Source: Pinguiococcus pyrenoidosus
Lineage: Eukaryota; Sar; Pinguiophyceae; Pinguiochrysidales; Pinguiochrysidaceae
Reading direction: 5' to 3'
DNA: 64,000 bases
NCBI GenBank assembly: GCA_019677205.1
Contig: JAAMXY010000290.1
Coordinates: forward strand, 24,855-88,854
Made by a program: the position numbers and the translations under genes. Position 1 is the first letter of the stretch, and each line of letters begins with the position of its first letter. Under the pieces are notes generated by a model, which saw only the letters and a list, made by a program, of their open reading frames with translations, made no database searches and was not told where the DNA came from. Of this stretch, positions 34,494 to 47,300 are shown in pieces.

Positions 34494-35867
34494 GGCGGGC
34501 AGGGTGAGTTTGAGCGCGCTCGAGAGGGAAGTCTTCGGTGGATCTGCAGCTAGTCGAGCTGCATCCACGAAAAGCGCGCGAAAAGACAGAACGACAGAAA
34601 GAGGCGTGGGACTACAGTACCCAGTACCGTGTACCCGGTACCAACCCTTTCTCGACTTTCGCTCACTTTCGCTCACTTTCGATTCTACCAAGAACGCCCA
34701 CGCAGTATCGATGCCGAACACCCGTTGGCTCTGGGCTCTGGGTTTTCTGAAATGGGTCATGATCGACATGTTACATCGGTTTCAACTGCCAGGCGCACGG
34801 GTTGGCTGTGCTTCTAATTTTAAAGTCAACTTGTGCTCGACGACGGTGCGTCCGCCACACTACAGCCGTGTTCCAATCGGGAGCACAACACGTAGCGGCT
34901 TCAACAGCAACAGCAACCCGGAAGGGAAATGCGTACCGGGTTGACCTCAGGGCTGTATGGCGTGGCATCGCTGTGTATCCCGGACGCGGCACACGCCCCG
35001 AGACGATTGGGAGGCGTGCCGTGCGGAAGATGAAACGGTCACCCGGGAGCGCGCTCATATTCGGGCGGACCAAGGCATCTTCGGGGCAGCTCAGAATTCG
35101 TCCGCCAATCGTCAGCACGGGCCGAGTCTTCTGCTGAGTGGGAGGCATTGGCAGATGACGTGTTGATTCAACATAGGTCTGACTTGGCATTGCCGTCATT
35201 GGCCTGCTGCTGGGCACCTGCCACGTCCGATCCGGCAGTGGACCAGTGTGATTGGGCTTCGTTTTTGGAAAAGGTTGCAGATTCTTTTTTATTCGCGCAT
35301 AATTGGTCCTCGAGTTCCATTCGCGCTGGAAGTCGGGGCAGACTCTCCATTGGCCTATTCCTGTTTTCACCATTCTATTTTCACGTAGTATGGCCGCTTC
35401 GGTGATTGAAGCGCACACAGTCCGCCTCTTATTTCCATCAGCGCCACATACTGCGCAGCGCGTGCCGCCATTCGCGCCAGTCGCGCCTGAAAGCGTTCGT
35501 TTCGCCAGCAAGAAGAACCTACACAGAGTCATGCTCCTCGGGCCGTGCGAGGAGAGACCGGATATCAGAGACTAGTCGGTACCAGACCTCGCGGTACGGA
35601 TTGTTCAAATGCGCACCTGTGCGCACTTGTCACGCGGCCATCACGGACGTGGCACCCGCCGTGCCCTCGATTTGCGTTCGGAAAGGGGGGGGGACGGGGA
35701 GCGGAGGGCGCAAGGACGCGAAGTGGAGCAGAGACGGCGCGGTCGAACCCCGTCGTCGACGTGGCTCAGGACTCCTGGAAGTTCCGCTGCCGCAGAAGCG
35801 GCGCAAAGCGCAGCAGTGGTCGCGTAGCGTTGTGCGCTGACGTTGCGCTTTTGTCTTTCAGGACCAC
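34494..35867. other. Long intergenic region, EDC4/bZIP divergent promoters
   Basis: 1.37 kb between divergent genes. It contains GTACCAGTACC-like short repeats (34617-34650) and TTTCGCTCAC direct repeats near 34658-34680. An open frame of 253 codons on the minus strand (34771-35532) has an ATG but no protein-like pattern, so I do not call it. Base composition is closer to 50% GC than in the genes. Confidence 0.55.
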
Positions 35868-38375
35868 ATGGAGGACACGAGCGGGGTGTGGAGCTCGCGT
35901 GAGGGCTTGGACCCGACGGCGGCTCTGGACCCCACAAGCGCTGAGATGAGCATGCTGGGCATGCTGGACGACGCCGACGTCACGGCGTCGAGCAATTCTG
36001 TGCTCCAGGATCCGTCGCTCCTGACCGAGCTGGTCGTGCTGGGGAGCAATGCGGGTACGTGGCCGGCCTCGGCAAAGAAAAAGAACGTCGCCGAATCCTG
36101 AGCGCCTGAGCGACCTCTCCCCTCCGCGACTCGTGCGGCTCGCTCCGACTGCGCAGGTCCGTCCACGCCGGCCTCCATGCTGATGCTGAGCGGTGGCAAA
36201 CCCATCGAGTACGACGAGAAGAAGCTTCGGGAGCAGGCTGCGGCGGAGGTGGCTGCGATGACGAAGAAGGACAATCGCGGCACGAAGCGGAAGCTCACTC
36301 CCGAAGAGCGCCAGCAGCAGAATCGGGACCGAAATCGGGAGCACGCGCGCAATACCCGCTTGCGCAAGAAGGCCTACATGGTCAAGCTGAAGGAGCTGGC
36401 GGACAAGCTGCGAGGCGAGAGGGATCGAGAGGACCGAGAGCGGCTCATGTGGACGAGCCGATTTCAGCGACAGGCGGAGATCCGTCGAAAAGTCGCCGAG
36501 GTCTTCCTTAACATGCGGCTCGACGAGAGAGCAGACCGGAGCAAGTTCTCGAGCATCTTGGACGAGAACTGCTCGATCACGCTCCCCATCACACCCTTCC
36601 GCTCCTTCAATCCGACGGAGATCGTGGCCTCCAGCCGCGTGCTGGTCGGCATCGACGCCGTTCTGCGCGACTCGTGCTCCATCAGCGTGATGGTCCAGAA
36701 CATTGGACACAAGCGCACAGAGTGGGCCAAAAGGAAGCTGGAGGGGCAGCGGATCGGCGCGTCCTTCACCATCGAGCCGAATGATGTCCTCCAGGCGGCG
36801 GACATCCTCATGTGCACCTGGACGTTCTGCACGACCAACGCCGTCACGTGCGGCGCGGCCACGGAGTGCTTCCAGCAGGGGATGATCCAGTGCAAGTTCA
36901 ACGCGCAGAACAAGATCTTGAGTGCTGCCATTGTCTTCGACGCCATGGGCTTCATGCAGCAGCTGCAGCGGTCGAGCTCGGACGACAGCGGCCTGCCGCT
37001 GATCGTCAACACCCTGAACATGGCCATGAGCCAGCACCGATGCGCCGGGGCCAATCTCGTCCTCGCAGCGGACGAGGACCTCCGCGTGCAGAGCGTCAGT
37101 CGTGAATGGACGCTCGTGACGGGCCAGGCTCAGGAGAGCGTCGAAGGCAAGTCATTTCTAGATATAGTCAAGGACCTCGGCTCGAAGTCCCAAGCCGGAG
37201 AGGATATCAATGAGCAGCTGAGCGGGCGGCGATCGGCCGATCCAGCCCCTTCGCCCAAGGTGGACGACGCGGCTAAGGGCGATGCTGCTGCTCTGAAGCA
37301 TGGCAATGCCGAGGACGCTAAGCGAGGCCTGCCACCGTCGTCGCTTGTCGCGGGAACCACCGAGGAGCTCCAAGTGGCGCTGAGGGCCGGCCGGGCCTGC
37401 ACAGCTGTGATACCGCTTCTCGGGGACAAGGGGAAAGTCACCTCGAGCGAGGGAAGCTCGGCTATGGAGGCGAAGGAGGGCTTCTTTCTGAGCCTGTATC
37501 CACTGGTGTCGGACGGGACGGACGAGATCAAGCACTTCCAGTGCTCCCTTCAGTATTTGGGGGAGAACATGCACTTCTTTGACCTGTGCAAGTTCGGCCA
37601 CGGGGACCTGTCCCAAGACAGTGGATCCCACTCCGGGTCCGCCGGCCTGGGGTCCGGCTCCATCTCGAATCAGGACTCCGGGTCTGGGTCGGGATCAGGA
37701 TCCGAAGGCGCAGGCAACGGCGGTCACAGCGGCAACGAAGCTGCGGACTTTGCTGGCATGTATCAGGGGGAGCAGAACCCGAGCGACGCATCCCGATCGA
37801 CCACGAACAGCTCCGCGAATACCACGACGTCGGCGGGCTCCTCCAACTGGAGTCTGAGCAAGATGGGGGCAATAGAGAACGCGGGCAACCTGGCATCAGC
37901 AATAGGTCTGACGCCGGCAATCACCAGGCAGCTGGCGGCCAGAGGCCGGGAGAGGACCAAGGAGAAACGGAAGCGACCAGCGCATTCGCCCTCACGAGAG
38001 AAGATTGCGCTGGAGGCGTTCGAGCCAGATCCTGCCGACGCAAAGAACGAAGGCCCGTCGGATGGCCTGATCCTTCCCCCGCCGGAGGACTCTGTTGGCA
38101 ACGTCCGTGCGACGGGCGAGATCATCAACAACACGAAGCAGCTGCCCTTCGACGTGTTGCCAACCTCTCTAGGAATTTCGTTGAAACCAGCTCCTGACGA
38201 CTTGATTGACGAAGAGTCGCAGAAGATCTTGGAAATGGGCGCTGGCAAGAGCTCGGGCCTCGGGACCGACGTCTCCGGCCCTGCGAGCATGCGAAAGTGC
38301 CCAACGGATGCCGAGCTGGATTTGGGGGCTCCCGTCGGATCTGTTCCGGACCCTCTCGCGAGCTTGAAACGATAG
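35868..38375 (+). CDS. bZIP transcription factor with PAS domain
   Basis: Exons 35868-36054 and 36157-38375 (102-nt intron, phase 1), 801 aa. Residues about 105-150 hold the basic region and zipper: RNREHARNTRLRKKAYMVKL followed by KELADKLRGERD. The NREHAR..TRLRKK form is typical of stramenopile bZIPs. Residues about 165-340 form a conserved domain (ITLPITPFRSFNP at its start, WTFCTTNAVTCGAATE near its end) that I associate with bZIP-PAS proteins of stramenopiles. A PAS-like segment follows (LAADEDLRVQSVSREWTLVT, then GKSFLDIVKDL, about 375-415). Downstream is disordered, with a Ser-Gly repeat run, and a conserved-looking FDVLPTSLGISLKP near the C-terminus. The factor is expected to bind ACGT-type sites and may sense a ligand, redox state or light through PAS (inference). 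No LOV cysteine motif (NCRFLQ) is visible, so it is not an aureochrome. Confidence 0.85.
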
Positions 38376-39205
38376 GTCATACGATCCGTCTGCACGTATG
38401 GCCAGCCTCGTTGGCTGCACAAGCTGGCTTCGGGGGGATCTGCTCGTCGCGCAGATCCACCTCGACCCCCGTCCCCGACTCTCGGGGACGACGCCAAGGG
38501 AAACGGGAGAGAGCCGCCGTGGTGGAGGACTGGTACGGCGACAAATTTTTGCTTCAGGGGACGTAAGGATTCTTCGATGTGGCCAGGCAAGTTGGTGCTG
38601 AAAGCAAGGCTTCTTCTCATTTTGAAAGATCATGTATTTTTTCATCTGGGACTGGATTGTAAAGAACTGCGACAGCGTCGAAGACCAGCAAGGTCGCGAG
38701 CAATTCCCAAGTGAGTCAGTCCGAGCCTGCAATACGGAGCGGATGATTGTGCCGTGTGTTGGGCAAAAGGGGACAACGGTGAACAGCAGCGGAGCCCTCA
38801 GAGACGCGCAGAACCAAGCTCGCACTTTGATGGCATCTCGGCTAGACCTCTAGACTTCTAGTCAAGTTCCGTTCGCGTCTTCACCGTGCGGGTGCTGGGC
38901 ATCCACTTTTTGTCTGCGCATTTGAACGTCTAGGAATGCTAGAAAAGACAGAAAGGATCCAAATGGAGGCTGTACGATATGGGAAAGAGACCTCGCGCCA
39001 TTTCTTAATCAGGGCCCTGGCTCTCTTCAATCTAGCTCTTTTTGCCCTCCTGTCGGGTCGCCATCTACTGGAGGATCGTCTGCATCTGCATCACTAGTGT
39101 CGTGAGAGCGAGCTGGCCAAGGACTCGTCTCACCACACGATTCTTCAGCTTCTCGGCTGCTGCCGATCCAAGGCACTGGTCGCGAACGGCAAGGATCGCA
39201 CTTGC
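38376..39205. other. Intergenic, convergent 3' ends
   Basis: About 830 bp after the bZIP stop and before the stop of the next minus-strand gene. No exon is supported; it probably holds the two 3' UTRs. Confidence 0.55.
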
Positions 39206-39802
39206 TCATCGAGATTCTCTTTCCAGACGGGCCTTCTCCTTTTTAAGCGTCGCGATTTCGGTCTGCAAAGCAATGCTGATTTCGGGCAAAGGAAGAAAGG
39301 CGTTAAGACGCCTGCTCGTGGCAGCGAAGCGCATGCGACCAGAACCAGAGAAACACACGTACATTTCCGGCAGCACCTGCTCATCCGAGAACGCATCTGC
39401 ATCCGTAACGGCGCGTCGACGAGCTGCGTCGCCTTTCTCTACCTCCACAAGCTCTGTCGCGAGCGCCACCGTTGCTTCTCGCGACTTCAGCTCCTGAAAG
39501 ATCGCATTCAGCGTTCTGCCGCTGAAGTCGACTCTGAATGTGCGTCGGATGCGCATGCTGCGGCCTCCCACCTTCGCTCCAGCCACCTGCGCCAGGAGCC
39601 GCTCTTCCCGCGCTGACGCGCTGCGGTCGGACGCCGCGCCAAACAACTCCCGCAGCTCCGGCTGGAAATGAGCCGCGCGATCATAGGCAAACGGGTGGCG
39701 CTGAAGCATCTCCAGCGCTGTCACCGCTCCGGCGACTTCGGTGGCCACCTGCGCATACTGCACTTCCTCCAAGGACACCGGCGCGGCAAATTCCGCATCC
39801 AT
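39206..39802 (-). CDS. Unknown small coiled-coil protein
   Basis: Open frame of 198 codons with ATG at 39802 (MDAEFAAPVSLEEV). The N-terminal half is helical (VATEVAGAVTALEMLQRHPF, PELRELFG) and followed by a basic MRIRRTFRVDF and ELKSREATVALATELVEVE. The end TEIATLKKEKARLERESR is a coiled coil. A stop-free segment (from donor CAG|GTGCTG near 39379 to acceptor TTTGCAG near 39263) is a multiple of three and may be an intron; removing it joins DEQ directly to TEIATLKK and shortens the protein to about 160 aa. I recognise no family. Its start is 322 bp from TRMO on the other strand. Codon usage looks like real coding sequence. Confidence 0.5.
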   Translation of the reverse strand: MDAEFAAPVSLEEVQYAQVATEVAGAVTALEMLQRHPFAYDRAAHFQPELRELFGAASDRSASAREERLLAQVAGAKVGGRSMRIRRTFRVDFSGRTLNAIFQELKSREATVALATELVEVEKGDAARRRAVTDADAFSDEQVLPEMYVCFSGSGRMRFAATSRRLNAFLPLPEISIALQTEIATLKKEKARLERESR

Positions 39803-40124
39803 ATCGCAAAAGTTCTTCCAAAGTTCACCCCAAAAAAATGATGCGGCGCGAAATCCTTGAGAGGGTCATCCATTTCGTCGACCACGACCTATCGACACGC
39901 CCGCTAGTATCATACTGCTGACGGCGGACAGAGACCGGCGGACGCCGCTTCACGACTGCAGTAAACTGTTGGTGATACTGTTGGAGGCGCGTTTTCGTTT
40001 GCCGCGCTTTTCCCGCCAAAACCCCAGTGTTGCGAAGCGGCAGTCCCACACGCGCGTCCGTGGTCATGCCCGGGTTCGGGGTCGCAGCGCACTTGAGAGA
40101 GCTCTGAGGTTGCATGGGTCCTCG
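39803..40124. promoter_or_regulatory. Divergent promoter, unknown gene / TRMO
   Basis: 322 bp between divergent start codons. The TRMO frame is open upstream to 39969, so an earlier start is possible, but that sequence is Arg-rich and not protein-like. Confidence 0.45.
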
Positions 40125-41167
40125 ATGTCCATGCTGGAGGCGCTCCAAGGCGCGTGCCCGCCCGGGACTGCCGTAGCCGCCGCAGCTGGAGTGGCGCTGT
40201 GCACCGCGCTTCTGAGCCACACAGTCCATCTGCGGCGGCAGCTGGCTCGGGTACGCCACCTAAGCGCATAGCAACGATTCCTGGTGCATCACGGGTCTGA
40301 AGACAGGACATGTAGGCGGTCCAAGAGCGCGAAGAGGAGCGAAAGGGACGGATATCCGCCGAGCAGCGCAGTCGGCGAGAGCTGCAGTCCAGGCATGTGC
40401 GCGATGGGTATCCGCTGCGGGTCATCGCGGTCGTGAGAAGCTGCTTCCCAGACCGGAGGGGCGCTCCGAGGCAGCCTGCCCTCTGTCCGTCCACTCGCGG
40501 GCGCATCGAGCTCGCGGCCGAGGTGCCGGCGGCTGCTTTCGAGGGCCTGGAGGCCTTCAGCCATGCCATTTTGCTGTATGTATTCCACGAGAATACCAAC
40601 CTGCACAAGGAGGGCACCCAGCAGACGATGAAGGCCAAGATCTCGCCACCGCAACTCGGTGGCGGACGCGTGGGGGTCTTCAGCACGCGCACGCCGCATC
40701 GGATCAATCCTGTCGGGCTTTCGATCGTGGAGATTGCCCAGGTCGACCTGCCGCGCCGGTGCATTCGCATCCGCGGTCTTGATCTGGTGGACGGCACACC
40801 CCTGCTTGACCTGAAGCCGTATCTTCCCTTCGATCGCGTGCCGGAGGAGCTGCTGAGAGTTCCTAGCTGGATCTCGGAGAACCAGCGCTTCCGTGCCCGA
40901 CGGGTCGAGTTTGAAGCGGCCGCCTCCAGAGCGATGGAGGACGCTGCGGCAGACGGGCTCCTCGGCTTCTACAACAGCGCTCAGGAGCTCCGGCAAGCGG
41001 TGCAGGAGGTCCTCGCGCTTGATATCCGCGGACTACACCAGGGTCGTGGCAAGGCGACGGGAAAGCGCGTGCCGTATCAACTGCGCCTTGACGCGCTGAC
41101 GTTCACGTTCTTCACAACGGCAGAAGCTGTGGTAGTGTCCCATGCAGAATTGTCCGAAAGCACATGA
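40125..41167 (+). CDS. TRMO: TRMO, tRNA N6-methyltransferase O (TsaA/YaeB family)
   Basis: Exons 40125-40250 and 40316-41167 (65-nt intron, phase 0), 325 aa. An N-terminal hydrophobic segment (AVAAAAGVALCTALLSHTV, residues about 15-33) precedes a charged coiled stretch, as in animal TRMO. The TsaA beta-barrel shows YPLRVIAVVRSCFPDRRGAP, then VGVFSTRTPHRINPVGLS and IRGLDLVDGTPLLDLKPYLP, the signatures for SAM binding. TRMO uses SAM to methylate N6 of t6A at position 37 of tRNA-Thr, improving decoding. A C-terminal helical extension follows (ISENQRFRARRVEFEAAASR), also typical of eukaryotic TRMO. The exon join LAR|AVQEREEERK is set by phase and by the acceptor TGTAG. Confidence 0.88.
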
Positions 41168-41385
41168 CGCCCTCTTCCAAATCAAGTCCGAGAAAAGGTG
41201 ATTTGGGTGGCATGCCGACGCACACAAGAAGGCTTGGAGATTCCGACGCAAGAGGCGGGCTCCAGTGCAGACCGTCGGAAGATCAAGCGATGAAATGAAA
41301 TCAATTTCTTCTACGTGCATCTCTACCCCTGAATTGGCCATCTTCGATGCTGCGACAGTCTCGCGGCGATCGTTGTGACGAGACC

Positions 41386-44300
41386 TTACAGTATGGTGCA
41401 CTTGCACCCCGTGTCGACAGCAGCCGGCGCTTCTTGCTGCTTCTTCTCTTCCTCCTCCTCCCTTGCCTCCTTTTCGGCGCGGACCGTCTCAAATCGCTGC
41501 GCCACAACGTCCGGAGCGGCAGTGGGGTCACTGCTGTTGGGGCGCTGCACCTTCGGCTTCGTCACCAGCGTGCCATCGGCGTCCCTGATCTCGTCATCGT
41601 GGATGCACGAGTTGCACACCCACGTGGCAGTCTGGGGGTCATAAGCGAAGGCGTCGAAGAAGCCAGCGCTCTTGAGCTGATCAACAAGATGATCTTGCTC
41701 CTCGGACGTGAGGAAGGGCTCGTCGAGGTACGCTGCGAAGGCGTCGTCGTCGGAGCTGCCAAGGGCATCCGCGGCCGACTTGAGCGCTTCGTAGCTGGCC
41801 GCCGCAGCCTCCAAGCCGTCGTCGGCGACGGCCAACAGGTGCCGGCCTGCGTTCAGAATGTTCAGTCCCACTTTGATCCACTTGTTCCAGTCCTTGGTCT
41901 CCGTACGAAACGCGTGATCCGTCGGAAAGTCGCAGCCGGGTTCTTGCCGCGAGCACTCGAAGTACAGGTAGAGGGTCTTTCGCACTTTGCCCTTGACCTC
42001 CATGCACACCGGCATCGGCAGCTTCTTGGCCACGATGGCAAGGAACTGCTTGATGTCGTGCTTGTGATCCTGGACGTACGCCTCGATCTGGCCCCTCACG
42101 TCCAGCTGCTCCTCGACCTGGTCGACCTCCTGAGCAACGTCCGAGACCCGACTTGCGAGCGCGTCGATGCCTCGGCCCTCGAAGAACTGGACAATCTCCA
42201 GCGCGATGACGGCGGACTTCGCGTCCGCATCCAGCATCGCGCGGATCACGTCCATGTGAGGGTCAAGTAGTGCGCGGTCCTGGCGGACCAACGCCTTGAC
42301 CTGCAGAAGCACAGACGCGTTCAGGAAGGAATTCTGCTCGCCAATCAGCTCGATCAGGAACGGCAGGACAGTGCGAGTGTCCTCGATGGACGCACGGCCA
42401 CACGCGCAGAGAATGGTCACGAAGAAGTACTCCATGCTGCTGAGGCCCTTCACCAATCGCTTCAGTTGATCCATTTGGGGGAGGATGGTCCTCGACGCCA
42501 CCTTCGGATCCGCGGCGGCGACCGTCGCGAGCGTCATCACGAGCAGGCTCCCCATGATGCCCACCGTTTCCATGAGCTCCATCAAGAACCCCAGGTACGG
42601 CACAAGGACGGCGCTGTGCTCCTTGGAAATGTTGTAGAAGACGGAGATGTACGTCGCGCGCTGGAGCGTCGCCTTGCTCTGGCAAATCTTCACAAGCAGC
42701 TCAAGATTCTCAGGCTGAAGGTATGCTTGTGGCTGATACACGAAGAGCGTCGACAAGATGCCTCCAAGATCGTCTTCTCCCACGCCGCTGTGGATGAGTC
42801 GGAACGCGTCTTCCACATGAACCCCGACGAGTCTTGGGATGGTGTAGCTCGCGGTGGATATCAGCCCCGTCGCCATGCGGACGAGGCTTTCGGGAAGATT
42901 CTTGTTGTCCAGGAGCTTGAAGAGCAGAGGCACGGCCACAGCAAGCGCTCGCGCGTTCTTGCATACGTAGCTGTGCACGCCGTTCAGCAGCGATTCAAGA
43001 GCCATCCCCAGCTCCGCAGCGTGCTCGGCTGTCACTTCGGCAGCGCACGACGCAACGCTCTGCATCGCACTCAGGACCTCCAGCGTGAACTTGCCCAGAC
43101 CTCCCTTGGACAAGCCTACGGCAATGCACTGCAGCAACTCGCAGAGGGCCTTCTCAGCGCTAAGGACGTGCTCGTCGATGTCGTCGGGTGTGGCGAGGTG
43201 CGCGACCAAAGCGCACATGATCTTCAGATGTGCGTGAACCAGGGACTTGCGGCTGTCCTCGAGCTGGAAATACTGGATGCGCAGACGATCGACCATCTTG
43301 GCCTTCACGTTCGAAGGCACCTTGCCGGAAAACAAGACGGACCAGACCGCGTCGAGCATCTTGCCGAAGAGCTTGCCCGCTTTGGCCGCGTCAGGAATCG
43401 CTGCGAGGCCAAGGCTCTCCATACTGCTCTCAAAGCTCTCTGGCGCGTCGCTTTCAAGATCCTGCGCGGCTAGACTGCTGAAAAGACGGATCATCTCCGC
43501 CGACGCCGGCGGCTGCGGCGACCCCTGTGTGAGCGCAGTCGCCTCGTCCTGAAGCCCTGGGATATCGTCCACCTCCTGCGCGGAGACGACGTACGGACTT
43601 GGTGGCGGTACTCGTTCGACGGTAACAGTCGGAACGACGTCGCGTAGGGATTTCACGACTGTTCGGCCCTGAGGCGCGGACGTCCCGCCGCCCGCCAACG
43701 ACGACGTGAGGCACTCCCGGCAAGACCAGTTGCCGACGTTCGTGTCGTAGGCAAAATGCTCGAAGAACCCCGCATCACGGAGCTGGTTCACAAGCTGATC
43801 CGTCTCCTCCGAGGTCAGGAAGGGGGCGGAGATGAAGGTGTCAAAGTCCGCCTGGGGATTGTCGTTGTAGGCTTCGTAAATTCCCTTGCACAGGTCTATC
43901 CCCGATCGCAGCAGGCCCAGGGGGTTGCCGAGCCCCGCTTCGATAACCGCCATGCCAGAGGTGGCCAAGGTGAAGCCGACCTTTAGCCACTTGCTCCACT
44001 GCTTCGTCAGGGTGACGAACGGGTTCTCCGTGTTTGCCGTACAGCTGGGGCCGCAGTGGCAGCACACGAAGTGCAGAACCATGGCTTGCCGGACTTTCCC
44101 TTCCACCGAAAGCTGGACGGGGGTTGGCAACGTCTTCACGACGTCTCCGATGAATTCCTTGACTTCGGAGATCTGCTCGTTGAGATAAGCCTTGATCTCC
44201 TCGAAGTTCGTGCACTTCTCGACGACTCTTCCGTTGAAAGCGATGACCTGATCTTCAATGTCGACAACGCGTCGGGCCAGCGAGGCGGCGTCCCGTCCTT

Positions 44301-47300
44301 CGTAGAAACGGACGATGTCCTGCGCGCTCTCAGCGGTCGTACCGGTCGACCGTTCCCACACCTTGATGACGTCGATGGAGTCCCGCAGGAAGTTTCCTCC
44401 GATGTGTGCGCAGATGTTCCGGATCTCCGAGAGGTACCCAAAGGCATCCGTTGCCTCCATCGTGGGGTTCGAGATGGGGTTGATGGCGAAGGGAACGACC
44501 TGCTCAGCGTGCGCGGGGCTGGTCTTGCCGCAGATCCCGAGAATGCTAGCGAACAGGCCATGCATGCTGATGCTCGAGTGCTGCACGCCGGCCTCGAGGG
44601 CGTACAAGCGATCGTAGACGACCGCCGGCTGCGCTCGTGCTACGGGAACGATGGCGGCCAACGCCCAGTACGAGCTGCTGTTCACATTGTCCACAACCAC
44701 GTACGTGCAGAAATCCAGCACGTCCCCGATCTTCTCGTGGCCGCTTTCCGCGAAGTTCTTTAGCACAAAGACGACGTGCCGCGTCAGGTCGATGTCTTCT
44801 TCCGCCAGGAAAATGAACTTCTCGAGGTGCGGATGGATCAGGTCGGGTTGCTTCTTCACAGCGTGCTCCAGCAGCTGAATCGCAACGCCGCAGCCCGCAT
44901 CGATTGCCTGCAGCACGCTGCTCGTGTGCGCGTCCAGCAGCTCCGGCGAAGTTCTGAGAAAGGGCGCCAGCAAGCTCACGACCTGCTCCCGCAGCGCCGA
45001 GTGCTCCCAAGCCAAGAACTTTATCAAGACTCCCACAAAGCCGGGATGGGGTTTGCCCGTGCTGGTGTACGAGTAGAAGTTGTTGATCATGTAGTCGCTG
45101 ATCGCCTGCATGTACCGCTCCGCGATGGCCGGCTCCTTCGGGAACGCAGACGCCGGGTCCACATCTGCTATCCCCGCCGTCATGCTGCAGATCAAGTTCA
45201 TCTCTGTTGTGTGCGACGTTGCGTAGCCCATTGCGTCTTGCTGCGCCGGTCCGAAGACGGTCATCGCAAGATTGTAGAGCACCTGGTCGTGGAAGGTCGA
45301 CGTGCAGATGAAGACAAAGGCCGAGAGCAACTCCTGAAACCGCTCGGGCTCCTGAAGCATGCTCTGGACCGCCGCCGAAGACGACTGAAAGCGCGCAAAA
45401 GGCTCCGCCACCGCGGTCCTCGCCTGGTAGCTATACTTGGAGTCAGACAGGAATGCGTACACCAGCGGGAGCTGGATGCCCTCCGTGAGACCGCCGGTCT
45501 CGTCGAAGCCAAGAGCCTCGTAGAGTTGACCTTTCACGTCCCACGGGAGCGCCTCGGCCTCTCGCTCGCGTGCGAAGGCATACGGATCGTCATCGTCAGC
45601 GGTGCAGCGGAGCGCAGAGAGGTCGATGTTCTGCGCCCGAAGTGCGTCCTCCAGCTCCGTGGCAGAGGTGGGGCGGAATGGGGGCAGCGTCGGAAGCTCT
45701 TCTGGCGCAACTTGCCGGGCTTCGACTTGGATGAGCTTCACCTTCTGCTTCTGATGCGTCTTCCCCCGAGCTGCGAAGGTGTTTCCGACAGTTGAGCTGA
45801 CAGTCAGCGTCGTGGTAGACGACGGGGAAGCCGGCTGAGACTTCTCCAGTTTCTCCTCAAGGGCGGCAAGCTTGTCTTCCGCGTGGCTGGTGATGTACGC
45901 GCAGCAATTCCGGCAGGTCCATCCGGCTGTCTGGCTGTCGTAGGAAAAGTTCTCGTAGAAGTCTGAGTCCTTGAGGCGCTCCACAAGGTAGTCACGATCC
46001 GCCGCGCTCAGGAAGGGAGCCGCGATGAAGTTTTCGAAGCGCTCGTTGTCGTCCTCCTTGTACGCGTCGTAGATCTCCTGAATCGCTTCGACGGTGCCTT
46101 CGATTGCCGAGATGGGCGCGGTGCTGACGTCGATGAGGCACTCTCCCGCATGCATCAGCCCGAAGCCCATCTTCAGCCATCGGCTCCAGTCGGTCGTCTT
46201 CACTTTGAACTCGGAACCCTCCGCGGCGAGACACTCCGCGACGCCTAGGCACCGGCTGCACCGGAAATGCAGCTGAATCTGCTTGCGGATCGCCCACGCC
46301 TGCCCGCCGGTCACTTCCATGCGCACTGGCGTGGGGAGCTTCTTCTGCACCTCGCCGATGAAGTCCTTCACCTTGTCCATGTGGGCGTCCACGTACGCCT
46401 TGACGTCATCCACGTTCAGGCCCTCGACTTGCGCGTTCAGCTCGTCGGCAGCCGCCTCGAGGTTGTCCACGCGCGCGTGCAGCGCCTCCACGTCGTTTCC
46501 TGGTCGCGAGGCGCCGCGTTAGCTCTTTCGCCTCTCCTCGGGCAGGCCTGGCGGGGCAACGTGAAGTACCTTCGTACAAAGCGAGTGCCTCGGCCGCGGT
46601 GGCCGAGGCGTGTCCGCCGCCCTTCTCCTTCACGACGCGTATGTCGTCGAGATAGTCCTCGAGATCCCCGGGCGTGTCCAAGCACAGCGCCTTCATGTTG
46701 TCAATGACAGACATGGCCCCCGTGTCGTGGCTCTTGACTGCATCCATGGCAAGCATCTCTCCCAGGATCTGGAGCATCTTGTCGCGCGAGGCGGGGTTGG
46801 CCTTCCCAATTGCTCCAAACACGTTCCCGGCGAAGAACGTGGGCGCTTGCGGGCCAAGGCCCACCCACACGCTGATGGTGGACAAGATGCCGTCCAGGCC
46901 GGCATCTTCCACCTCCCTGGCGTGCGAAAGTGCGACCTCTCCAAGCACGTAGAGCGCCATGAAGAGGCTCGGATCCCGCAGCAGGCCCACCAGCTTGCCA
47001 ATGTGGGGGACGAATGGCTCTGGCTTGACTTTCGCAATGTTCCAGAAGGCATTCAAGATGGAAGCGCCGTAGATGGTGTCCAGCTTCGCAAGGAGAACGT
47101 CCAGGTTGTCGATAAACTTGTCCGGAGCGCTGCCCGCCAACAGGCAGACGGAGGCCAGGACGCTGTCCAGCGTTGCATTGCTTGTTTTCTGCGCCGCTCT
47201 CATCACCTCGAAGACGGTGTCGAGGTACGGCAGCATGCTCTCCGAGTTGGTGGCGATGACGGTCGTGAGAGGGCCCTGCATGGAGGGGAAGCAGGAGAGT

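Noticed and set aside
34771-35532. 253-codon minus-strand frame in the EDC4/bZIP intergenic region
   Set aside because: It has an ATG but no recognisable domain or coding-like codon pattern and sits where two promoters are expected; chance cannot be excluded. It deserves a transcript check but not a gene call.
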